Part shown: positions 7,065 to 12,823 of the stretch, in pieces
Position numbering within the stretch: position 1 is the first letter of the stretch
How the letters are laid out: each line of letters opens with the position of its first letter
From: an uncultured Actinomycetes bacterium
GTDB taxonomy: Bacteria; Actinomycetota; Thermoleophilia; Gaiellales; Gaiellaceae
DNA length: 14,321 nt
Direction: 5' to 3'
Assembly (NCBI GenBank): GCA_903930195.1
Contig: CAIYXH010000270.1
Coordinates: 1 to 14,321, forward strand
The notes under the pieces: generated by a model
Database searches by the model: none
Told to the model about the DNA's origin: nothing
Seen by the model: only the letters and a program-made list of their open reading frames with translations
Made by a program: the position numbers and the translations under genes

Positions 7065-7649
7065 CTACGGGAGCGGACGTTTCTTCGCGACGCCCACGCG
7101 CCGCGGAAAGCCGGCGGGCGTCGGACCCGTCTTCTCGAGGACGACGAGGCCCGGCAGACCGGCGACCCGTCGCGCCGCGAGCCGCTCGGCGACACGGTCG
7201 ACGTGGTCGAGATCCACCGTCTCGCCGACCCAGAGGATCGCCGCACCGCCGGGCCGGACGAGCGGCAGCGTCCACTCGGCCGCGACGGGGGGATGCGCCA
7301 GCGCCTTCGCGGCCGCGACGGCGGCCCAGTCGGTCTCCTGCTCCTCGACGCGCCCCCAGACGACGCGGGCGTTCGGCGGGACCCACTTCTCGAGGAACGC
7401 GCACTTGCGACGCTCGGCCTCGAGCAGCACGAACTCCGTCTCCGGCAGCGCGACCGCGAGCGGGATCCCCGGCGAGCCACCGCCGGAGCCGACGTCCACG
7501 ACCGGGCCGCCGTAGCGCGCCACGAGGTCGGCGGCGCGCAGCGCGTCGTCCACCAGGAACCGCGTGGCGTCTGCGAGCGAGAGAGCGGTCAGGCCGGGCG
7601 TGCGGACGAGCGCAGCGAGCCAGGCGTCAAGCGGGGAGGACGACGACAC
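7065..7649 (-). CDS. rsmG: 16S rRNA (guanine-527-N7)-methyltransferase RsmG (GidB)
   Basis: This 194-residue SAM-dependent methyltransferase is expected to make m7G527 in 16S rRNA, the modification whose loss gives low-level streptomycin resistance. The SAM-binding motif VDVGSGGGSPGIPLA is at 50-64, followed by FVLLEAERRKCAFLE and the C-terminal FPRRVGVAKKRPL typical of the family. GTG 7649 was chosen; it overlaps the jag end by 23 bases. ATG 7688 would add 13 residues that do not resemble RsmG. The N-terminal part is short and diverged: the usual WNxxxNLTA and RHxxDSL elements are replaced by AWLAALVRTPGLTAL and FLVDDAL. The family assignment is firm because of both the motifs and the gene position. 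The exact start is uncertain. Confidence 0.92.
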   Translation of the reverse strand: MSSSSPLDAWLAALVRTPGLTALSLADATRFLVDDALRAADLVARYGGPVVDVGSGGGSPGIPLAVALPETEFVLLEAERRKCAFLEKWVPPNARVVWGRVEEQETDWAAVAAAKALAHPPVAAEWTLPLVRPGGAAILWVGETVDLDHVDRVAERLAARRVAGLPGLVVLEKTGPTPAGFPRRVGVAKKRPLP

Positions 7650-8301
7650 GGCGGTTCGGCTCGTCTCCCTCGCTGGTCGTGCGCACATCCTCGCGGTCGG
7701 CGAGGACCATGTGGACGAGCTTGCGCTCCGGGGCGCTCATCGGCTCGAGCTCGATCGGCCCGCCCGCCCGCAGTGCGTCGGCGGCGGCGTCCAGCGCGAG
7801 CGACTCGAGGGTCCGGCGGCGCCGGTCGCGGTAGCCGGACGCGTCGACGACGATCTCGCGCCGCTGATCCTCGGCCACCCCACGGGCGGCGATCGCCCCG
7901 ACGAGGGTTTGCACCGCATCGATGGTCTGGCCGTGGCGGCCGATGAGGAGCCCCAGATCCGGGCCCTCGCAGGTCACCTCGATCCGCTCGTCGGTCTCGG
8001 ACACGGTCACCTGGCTCGGGAGTCCCAGCCCAATGGTCACCTGCTCGACGATGCTGCGCAGGCGCGCCGCCAGGTTGCTCTCGTCGCCGGCCGCCGCGGC
8101 AGCACCGCGCGCGGCCGTCGCGACCACGGACGCGGGGATGAAGCCGACTCCGAGCAGGCCGCGCTTCCCCTCGTGGACCACCTGGTACTCCACGCTCTCG
8201 CGGTCGAAGCGCGGATCCAGGCGCTCGAGCACCTGCAGGGCGTGCACCTTCGCCTCGGCGACCGTCTCGCCGGTGGCCTCCACCGACAGGCGGTCGCTCA
8301 C
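7627..8301 (-). CDS. jag: Jag/SpoIIIJ-associated RNA-binding protein (Jag-N, KH, R3H; KhpB/EloR)
   Basis: This 224-residue cytoplasmic RNA-binding protein has three parts. The Jag-N region is at residues 2-53 (EGKRGLLGVG at 44-53). The KH domain spans about 95-155, with its nucleic-acid-binding loop LIGRHGQTIDAVQ at 119-131. The R3H domain is near 160-224, with the R-x3-H pair in ERKLVH (Arg193, His197). KhpB/EloR proteins bind RNA and influence cell elongation and division in Gram-positive bacteria. The start GTG 8301 overlaps the yidC stop in the sequence GTGA, a 4-base overlap that supports coupling. The 3' end overlaps rsmG. Between the Jag-N and KH parts lies an Ala-rich linker (60-72). 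Length is within the family range. Confidence 0.95.
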   Translation of the reverse strand: MSDRLSVEATGETVAEAKVHALQVLERLDPRFDRESVEYQVVHEGKRGLLGVGFIPASVVATAARGAAAAAGDESNLAARLRSIVEQVTIGLGLPSQVTVSETDERIEVTCEGPDLGLLIGRHGQTIDAVQTLVGAIAARGVAEDQRREIVVDASGYRDRRRRTLESLALDAAADALRAGGPIELEPMSAPERKLVHMVLADREDVRTTSEGDEPNRRVVVLPA

Positions 8302-9125
8302 CGCTTCGGGCCGCTCTTCTTGCGCCGGACGCGCCGCGGAACCTGCGGGGCCGCCGGCGTCTGCTTCGCCGCGGGCACGACAGCCGGTGCGACCTCGGCG
8401 GGTGCCGTCCGTGACGAGCGCTTCGGGCCGGAGGCGACCGGCTTCGCGCCGGGAGCGGGCTTCGGGACGAGGCGGCGGGTGACGACACCCTGGCCGACCG
8501 TCCACAGGTTCGTGGTCACCCAGTAGAGGACGAGACCCGTGGGGAAGTGCGCGATGACCGAGATGAAGACGAGCGGCATCACCATCATCACCCTCCGCTG
8601 CGTCTTGTCCATCGTCGCGGACATGAAGAACGTCGAGAGCACCTGGCTGCCGGCGTAGATCGCGAGGAGGATGTAGCCCGACCAGTGCGAGTCGGCCTTG
8701 GCGGCGATGCTCGGGACGATGTGCAGCCAGGAGAGGTCGGCGTTTGCGGGCAGGTTCTTGTTGAAGTGCTTCAGCACCAGGTAGAGCGAGAAGAACACCG
8801 GGAGCTGCGCGACCATCGGGAGACACGACGCCGCCGGGTTGACGTTGTTCTCCTTGTAGAACTTCATCGTCTCTTCGTTCAGCTTCGTGCGGTCGCCCTT
8901 GTACTTGCGCTGGATCTCCTTGAGCGCCGGCAGATGCCGCTGCATCGCCTGCATCGAGTGGATCTGGCGAACGGTGAGCGGGACGAGGAGGATCCGGACG
9001 AGGATCGTCGTCGCGACGATCGCCCAGGCCCACGGCAGGTGGAGGTTGTAGTGGAAGCGGTCGAGGAGCCAGCGGACGGCGTCCTCGAGCGGCTGCAGGA
9101 TGCTGAAGAGGGGCAAGGAGCTCAT
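8298..9125 (-). CDS. yidC: Membrane protein insertase YidC (Oxa1 family)
   Basis: This 275-residue integral membrane insertase helps fold and insert membrane proteins, alone or with SecYEG. The first conserved transmembrane segment (about 31-51) carries Arg44 in ILVRILLVPLT, matching the conserved positive charge in the hydrophilic groove. The cytoplasmic loop QRKYKGDRTKLNEETMKFYKE follows. Further membrane segments lie near 101-120, 150-168 and 178-205 (PTGLVLYWVTTNLW). The C-terminal tail from about 218 is Pro/Ala-rich and highly basic, ending RRVRRKKSGPKR, and probably contacts the ribosome. There is no lipobox, unlike Firmicutes SpoIIIJ. Start ATG 9125 overlaps the yidD stop as ATGA, and the end overlaps jag as GTGA. 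Confidence 0.96.
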   Translation of the reverse strand: MSSLPLFSILQPLEDAVRWLLDRFHYNLHLPWAWAIVATTILVRILLVPLTVRQIHSMQAMQRHLPALKEIQRKYKGDRTKLNEETMKFYKENNVNPAASCLPMVAQLPVFFSLYLVLKHFNKNLPANADLSWLHIVPSIAAKADSHWSGYILLAIYAGSQVLSTFFMSATMDKTQRRVMMVMPLVFISVIAHFPTGLVLYWVTTNLWTVGQGVVTRRLVPKPAPGAKPVASGPKRSSRTAPAEVAPAVVPAAKQTPAAPQVPRRVRRKKSGPKR

Positions 9126-9346
9126 GCGTAGTCCACGCCGCCGTGCGACCAGGGGTTGCAGCGCAGCACGCGCCAGGCAGCCTTGGCCGAGCCCTTCGCG
9201 AGGCCGTCCTTGTGCAGCGCATCGAGCGCGTACTGCGAGCAGCTCGGGTGGTACTTGCAGGTGCCGGGCCGCACGAACAGGCCGAAGCTGTAGCGATAGG
9301 CGTAGACCAGCACGATCCCCGCGTCCTTAGGGGTGACCGTCTTCAT
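9122..9346 (-). CDS. yidD: Membrane protein insertion efficiency factor YidD
   Basis: This 74-residue protein has the conserved YidD signature: CKYHPSCSQYA at 30-40 and RCNPWSHGGVD at 62-72, with all three conserved cysteines (30, 36, 63). YidD is a small peripheral inner-membrane protein with an amphipathic N-terminal helix (here VLVYAYRYSFG) that aids YidC-dependent insertion. Both ends form 4-base ATGA overlaps: with the rnpA stop at the start, and with the yidC start at the end. The length fits the family. Confidence 0.95.
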   Translation of the reverse strand: MKTVTPKDAGIVLVYAYRYSFGLFVRPGTCKYHPSCSQYALDALHKDGLAKGSAKAAWRVLRCNPWSHGGVDYA

Positions 9347-9711
9347 CGTGCTGCCGCCTCGGTGCCGACGCGGGAGAGCACCTCGGTCACCCGCTCGACC
9401 AGCCAGCCGTGGCCACGCGCCTCGGCGGACTCGGGCAGGCCCTTGCGGACGACGAGGACGTAGTCGCTCGACTCGGAGATCGCGTCGCCGGCAAGCAGCT
9501 CGCTCCAGATCTCGCGCAGCTGCCGCTTGATCCGGTTGCGGACGACGGCGTTGCCGGCAGCCTTCGGGACGGCAAGACCGAGGCGCGGGTCGCCCTCGGG
9601 CTCCTCACGTGCGAACCAGTAGAGCGTCAGGAATCGCGTCGAGACGGAGCGTCCGTGCCGGTAGACCGCATCGAAGTCGCGCGAACGCGAGAGTCGGTTC
9701 TTGCGCTGCAC
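9343..9711 (-). CDS. rnpA: Ribonuclease P protein component RnpA
   Basis: This 122-residue basic protein is the protein subunit of RNase P. It binds the 5' leader of pre-tRNA and helps the catalytic RNA mature tRNA 5' ends. The hallmark RNR motif is present as RNRIKRQLRE at 58-67, and the N-terminal RLSRSRDFDAVYRHG matches the family start. The start codon is GTG 9711, one base after the rpmH stop codon TAG (9715-9713), and the end overlaps yidD by 4 bases. The rpmH-rnpA pair is among the most conserved gene pairs in bacteria. The length is normal. Confidence 0.96.
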   Translation of the reverse strand: MQRKNRLSRSRDFDAVYRHGRSVSTRFLTLYWFAREEPEGDPRLGLAVPKAAGNAVVRNRIKRQLREIWSELLAGDAISESSDYVLVVRKGLPESAEARGHGWLVERVTEVLSRVGTEAAAR

Positions 9712-9712
9712 C

Positions 9713-9847
9713 CTACGCGGAGAGGCGCTTGCGGCCCTTCGCGCGGCGGCGCTTGAGAATCATCTGGCCGGCACGCGTCGACATGCGGGCACGGAAGCCG
9801 TGCTTCTTCTTCCGCCTGCGTACGTTTGGCTGATAGGTGCGCTTCAT
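9713..9847 (-). CDS. rpmH: Large ribosomal subunit protein bL34
   Basis: This is a 44-residue, very basic ribosomal protein of the 50S subunit. It starts MKRTYQPNVRRRKKKHGFRA and ends with a KGRKRLSA tail, matching bL34 almost throughout. Start ATG 9847 was chosen because the family always begins MKRT; the frame is open further upstream to 9931, but that stretch lies in the origin spacer. No strong Shine-Dalgarno sequence is visible. It is the first gene of the leftward operon running to parB, and its promoter must lie within the oriC spacer. Confidence 0.97.
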   Translation of the reverse strand: MKRTYQPNVRRRKKKHGFRARMSTRAGQMILKRRRAKGRKRLSA

Positions 9848-9893
9848 GCTCGAAGAGGTGGTGGGCGAACCGGGTTCGGCTCGACCGCGGGCC

Positions 9894-9899
9894 AGTATA
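9894..9899 (-). promoter_or_regulatory. Possible -10 element of the rpmH operon
   Basis: TATACT on the minus strand (9899-9894) matches TATAAT at 5 of 6 positions and lies 46 bases before the rpmH start. A consensus -35 at the usual 16-18 base spacing is not visible. The exact DnaA box begins about 22 bases upstream of it, so DnaA could act on this promoter. Confidence 0.35.
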
Positions 9900-9921
9900 G
9901 ACGGACCCCTTCGACCCGGCG

Positions 9922-9930
9922 TTGTCCACA
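9922..9930 (+). promoter_or_regulatory. DnaA box, exact TTGTCCACA
   Basis: TTGTCCACA is the preferred DnaA-binding 9-mer of many Actinomycetota and differs by one base from the E. coli TTATCCACA. It is the only exact match found in the spacer. It sits on the rpmH side of the region, just upstream of the candidate rpmH -10 element. Confidence 0.8.
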
Positions 9931-9988
9931 ACCGCCCCGAGGCGAAAAGTCGTGGAAACTGCGGCAGGCGTGACGAACCGGTTACGCG

Positions 9989-10020
9989 CTTTCCACACCT
10001 GTGGAGAGAGGTGTGGAGGA
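9989..10020. repeat. Palindromic cluster of three DnaA-box-like TCCACA cores
   Basis: Three degenerate boxes, each 7 of 9 to TTGTCCACA, lie within 32 bases: CTTTCCACA (9989-9997, +), CTCTCCACA (10000-10008, -) and TCCTCCACA (10012-10020, -). The first two cores form an inverted repeat TCCACA-CC-TGTGGA (9992-10005). The first and third form a perfect 9-base inverted repeat, TCCACACCT (9992-10000) with AGGTGTGGA (10009-10017), with an 8-base loop. Two alternative hairpins are therefore possible. Confidence 0.6.
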
Positions 10021-10067
10021 GCAGTAAATCCCTGGAAATCGCCGCTTTACAGGGCTACTGCAGCCCC

Positions 10068-10076
10068 CGTGGACAG
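10068..10076 (-). promoter_or_regulatory. Degenerate DnaA box near dnaA
   Basis: On the minus strand this reads CTGTCCACG, 7 of 9 to TTGTCCACA with the TGTCCAC core intact. It lies 69 bases upstream of the dnaA start, in the region expected to hold the dnaA promoter, so it could serve in autoregulation as well as in origin function. Confidence 0.45.
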
Positions 10077-10145
10077 GGCCGAACGCGCCGCGGTGACGCT
10101 GCTATTGTCGCCGTCCGGACTAGGGGCGAGGAGCAGGCAAAGCAC

Positions 10146-11549
10146 GTGGATCACCAGAGTGAGCTGACAGCAGAGGGCCTGTGGGAGGACGTCTCCGAAC
10201 GTCTGCGCGGGTCGTTGAACGTGAAGACGTTCGACAACTGGTTCGGTGAGGTCCGTCCCGCCGAGCTCGACGCGGAGACCTTCGTCCTCGCCGTCCCGAA
10301 CGACTTCACGCGGGAGTGGATCGACGGGCACTTCGTCGAGCTGATCCGCGCCGCGATCAAGGAGACGACAGGTGCCGAGCGACGGCTGAAGCTGATCGTG
10401 CGCGAGCCGCCCACGGTGGCTGCCGCTCCTGCCGCGCCGGCGCCGAGCGGTGCGCCGAGTGTCGAGACGGCGTTCCTCGAGGCCGCCGGCCCGGTACCCA
10501 CTCCGCCCCGTGCGGGCGGCGGCAGCATCAACCCGAAGTACACCTTCGACTCGTTCGTCATCGGCTCGTCGAACCGCTTTGCGCACGCTGCCGCCCTCGC
10601 GATCGCCGAAGCGCCCGCCCAGTCGTGGAACCCGCTCTTCATCTACGGCCACACCGGGCTCGGCAAGACGCATCTGCTGCACGCGATCGCCAACTACATC
10701 GACCAGCACTCCTCGAACCTCTCCGTCTGTTACGTGACCTCGGAGACGTTCATGAGCGACTTCATCAACTCGATCCGCGACAAGCGGATGGAGGGGTTCA
10801 AGCAGCGCTACCGCGCCTACGACGTCCTGCTCGTCGACGACGTCCAGTTCTTCGAGCACAAGGAGCGGATCCAGGAGGAGTTCTTCCACACGTTCAACTC
10901 GCTCCACGAGGCCGGCCGGCAGATCGTGATGAGCTCCGACCGCCCGCCGCGCGACATCGCGACGCTCGAGGATCGGCTCCGGTCGCGCTTCGAGTGGGGC
11001 CTGATCACCGACATCCAGCCGCCCGACCTCGAGACGCGGATCGCGATCCTCCGCCGCAAGGTGATGGTCGACGGGATCGAGATCGACGACACCGAGGTGC
11101 TCACCTTCATCGCAAGCCGCGTGACGACCAACATCCGCGAGCTCGAGGGAGCGCTCACACGCGTCGTGGCCTTCTCGGGCTTCACGGGCCGCGTCATGGA
11201 CGTCGAGCTCGCGCAGACCGTGCTCCGCGACGTCTTCCCCCAGGGGGAGGCGCAGACCGTCTCGATCGACCGGATCCAGCAGATCGTCTGCGACCGCTTC
11301 AGCGTCAGCCTGGAGGAGCTCGTCGGCGACCGGCGCTCGCAGAACATCGTCTACCCGCGGCAGGTCGCCATGTACCTCTCGCGCGAGCTGACGGACTCGT
11401 CGCTCCCGAAGATCGGCAAGGAGTTCGGCGGCCGCGACCACACGACCGTGATCCACGCGACGTCCAAGATCGCACGTCTGATTCGTGAGGACAGATCTGT
11501 GTACAACCTCGTCCAAGAACTCACAGCTCGCATCAAGCAGGCGCGCTGA
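10146..11549 (+). CDS. dnaA: Chromosomal replication initiator protein DnaA
   Basis: This 467-residue initiator binds DnaA boxes and melts the origin as an ATP filament. Domain I spans about 1-85 (LWEDVSERLRGSLN, TFDNWF). A short Pro/Ala linker, domain II, spans about 88-128. The AAA+ domain III begins at NPKYTFDSFVIG, with Walker A GHTGLGKT at 168-175, Walker B LLVDD at 228-232, and TNIRELEGAL near sensor II. Domain IV ends with the DNA-binding signature GGRDHTTVIHA at 428-438, containing the box-reading Arg and DHT residues. GTG 10146 was chosen: it begins domain I, and GAGGAG (10128-10133) lies 12 bases upstream. The frame remains open to 9837 across the origin spacer, but that part is not DnaA-like. 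Domain II is short compared with Streptomyces. Confidence 0.98.
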   Translation: MDHQSELTAEGLWEDVSERLRGSLNVKTFDNWFGEVRPAELDAETFVLAVPNDFTREWIDGHFVELIRAAIKETTGAERRLKLIVREPPTVAAAPAAPAPSGAPSVETAFLEAAGPVPTPPRAGGGSINPKYTFDSFVIGSSNRFAHAAALAIAEAPAQSWNPLFIYGHTGLGKTHLLHAIANYIDQHSSNLSVCYVTSETFMSDFINSIRDKRMEGFKQRYRAYDVLLVDDVQFFEHKERIQEEFFHTFNSLHEAGRQIVMSSDRPPRDIATLEDRLRSRFEWGLITDIQPPDLETRIAILRRKVMVDGIEIDDTEVLTFIASRVTTNIRELEGALTRVVAFSGFTGRVMDVELAQTVLRDVFPQGEAQTVSIDRIQQIVCDRFSVSLEELVGDRRSQNIVYPRQVAMYLSRELTDSSLPKIGKEFGGRDHTTVIHATSKIARLIREDRSVYNLVQELTARIKQAR

Positions 11550-11682
11550 GACCATGACCCTGTTGAAGACCCCGAATCCGTCCCCGTCCGGTCCCCCAGC
11601 GAAAATGGCTCTGCGGCAGGTGCTCGAGGCAGTTGTCCCCGTATCCACAGCCCCTACGTACTACTGCTGGTCTTCTTAAGAG
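11550..11682. other. dnaA-dnaN spacer with DnaA-box-like sites
   Basis: This 133-base spacer separates dnaA and dnaN, where many actinobacterial origins lie. Near its right end two box-like 9-mers abut: TTGTCCCCG (11633-11641, 7 of 9) and GTATCCACA (11641-11649, 8 of 9 to the E. coli form TTATCCACA). A less GC-rich stretch follows (11671-11695). It is short for a full origin, so it may be a secondary DnaA-binding site or a dnaN control region. Confidence 0.45.
11641..11649 (+). promoter_or_regulatory. DnaA box GTATCCACA (8 of 9)
   Basis: GTATCCACA differs from the E. coli consensus box TTATCCACA only at the first base. It lies 33 bases before the dnaN ATG and directly follows a weaker TTGTCCCC half. 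DnaA binding here could affect dnaN transcription or extend the origin. Confidence 0.5.
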
Positions 11683-12813
11683 ATGATTGATTCAGAACCA
11701 GTGACAAGCGGCCTGTTGAAGCTCTCCATCGCACGCGATGCACTCGCCGACCGTCTCGGCGTGGTTGCACGCGCCGTCTCGACACGCACGACGGTGCTCG
11801 TCCTCGGCGGGATCCACCTCCACGCCGAGTCCGGCCGCCTCGAGCTGTCGGCGACGGACATGGAGCTCTCGCTGCGCGCCTCCGTCGATGCCGCGGTGGC
11901 CAGCAGCGGCGACGTGGTCGTTCCCGGGCGCCTGCTGCTCGAGATCGTGCGCGCGCTGCCGGCCGGCGACGTGACGCTCGAGCATCGGCCCGAGGAGGCA
12001 CTCCTCGAGGTCATCTGTGGATCGGCGAGCTACCGGCTGAACACCTACTCCACCGAAGACTTCCCGCGCCTTCCCGACGTGAGCGGCGCGACGACGCACG
12101 CCGTCGAGGCGAAGGCGCTGCTCGCCACCATCGCGCGTGTCGGACGCTCGGCGTCGCGTGACGAGAGCCGGCCGGTCCTCACGGGTGTCCTCGTCCGCTT
12201 CGAGCCCGGCAAGCTCGTCATGGCGGCCACGGACTCCTACCGGCTCGCCGTCAAGGAGACCGCTGCCGGCGGCGAGCTCCCCGACCTCGAGGCGATCATC
12301 CCGGCCCGCGCGCTGCAGGAGCTCTCGCGCCTGGCCGGCGGTGCCGACGAGATCGGTCTGGCCGTGCTCGACAACCACGTCGCGTTCTCGGCAGGCGGCG
12401 CGTGGCTCACGTCCCGCCGCATCGACGGCCAGTTCCCGAACTACCGCCAGCTGATCCCCGAGCAGTTCGAGCACATCGTCGAGCTGCCACGCGAGGAGAT
12501 CCTCGATGCCGTGCGCCGCGTGGCCCTGATGGCGCAGCGCAACTCGCCGATCCGCGTGCGCTTCTCGACGGGCGAGATCACCGTCTCGGCGCAAACGCAG
12601 GATGTCGGCGAGGCCCGCGAGTCGCTGCCGGCCCCGTTCACCGCCGAGACGCTCGAGATCGGCTTCAACGCCGAGTTCCTGCGGGACGGCCTCGACTCGA
12701 TCGAGTCGCCGACGCTGCGCTTCAAGCTGATCAGCCCGCTGCGCCCCGCGGTGCTCGAGGGCGAGGGCGACGACTACACCTACCTGATCATGCCGATCAG
12801 GCTCGCCGGCTGA
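11683..12813 (+). CDS. dnaN: DNA polymerase III beta subunit (sliding clamp)
   Basis: This 376-residue protein forms the dimeric ring clamp that tethers polymerase III and other repair and replication proteins to DNA. It shows the three repeated clamp folds. Recognisable features are LSIARDALADRLGVVARAVS near the start, the LSATDMELSLR element, MAATDSYRLAVKE in the middle domain, and the C-terminal YTYLIMPIRL that forms part of the partner-binding cleft. The annotated start is ATG 11683. Family members usually begin right at the LKLSIARDAL strand, so GTG 11701 or TTG 11716 are real alternatives, and the first 11 codons are AT-richer than the rest. The stop TGA 12811-12813 lies 10 bases before the proposed recF start. 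Confidence 0.95.
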   Translation: MIDSEPVTSGLLKLSIARDALADRLGVVARAVSTRTTVLVLGGIHLHAESGRLELSATDMELSLRASVDAAVASSGDVVVPGRLLLEIVRALPAGDVTLEHRPEEALLEVICGSASYRLNTYSTEDFPRLPDVSGATTHAVEAKALLATIARVGRSASRDESRPVLTGVLVRFEPGKLVMAATDSYRLAVKETAAGGELPDLEAIIPARALQELSRLAGGADEIGLAVLDNHVAFSAGGAWLTSRRIDGQFPNYRQLIPEQFEHIVELPREEILDAVRRVALMAQRNSPIRVRFSTGEITVSAQTQDVGEARESLPAPFTAETLEIGFNAEFLRDGLDSIESPTLRFKLISPLRPAVLEGEGDDYTYLIMPIRLAG

Positions 12814-12823
12814 TCTCGCCGCA

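Larger units (their letters stand above)
9848..10145. other. oriC: Candidate oriC: rpmH-dnaA intergenic region with DnaA boxes
   Basis: This 298-base non-coding spacer separates the divergent rpmH and dnaA genes, the classical origin position. It contains one exact DnaA box (9922-9930), a cluster of three TCCACA cores (9989-10020), and one further 7-of-9 box (10068-10076). Transcription runs outward on both sides. No strongly AT-rich unwinding element is obvious; the least GC-rich stretches are near 9944-9960 and 10021-10050, the latter with GTAAA (10024-10028) facing TTTAC (10046-10050). The spacer also must hold the rpmH and dnaA promoters. In many Actinomycetota oriC lies instead between dnaA and dnaN, so the real origin may span both spacers. 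Confidence 0.65.

Noticed and set aside
7021..7404. Upstream in-frame extension of parA
   Set aside because: It overlaps rsmG in another frame and is arginine-rich; the ParA family begins at the strand just before the Walker A motif.
9605..9620. CACGTG in rnpA, and another near 10144, as possible parS sites
   Set aside because: The flanks do not match the TGTTTCACGTGAAACA consensus; only the central six bases agree. No convincing parS was found in the window despite the presence of parAB.
9837..10145. Upstream in-frame extension of dnaA into the origin spacer
   Set aside because: The added residues do not resemble DnaA domain I and would cover the DnaA boxes; GTG 10146 fits the family start.
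10047..11648. Long minus-strand open frame (533 codons) opposite dnaA
   Set aside because: It is a shadow of dnaA; the composition is Arg/Asp/Val-rich and it has no motifs.
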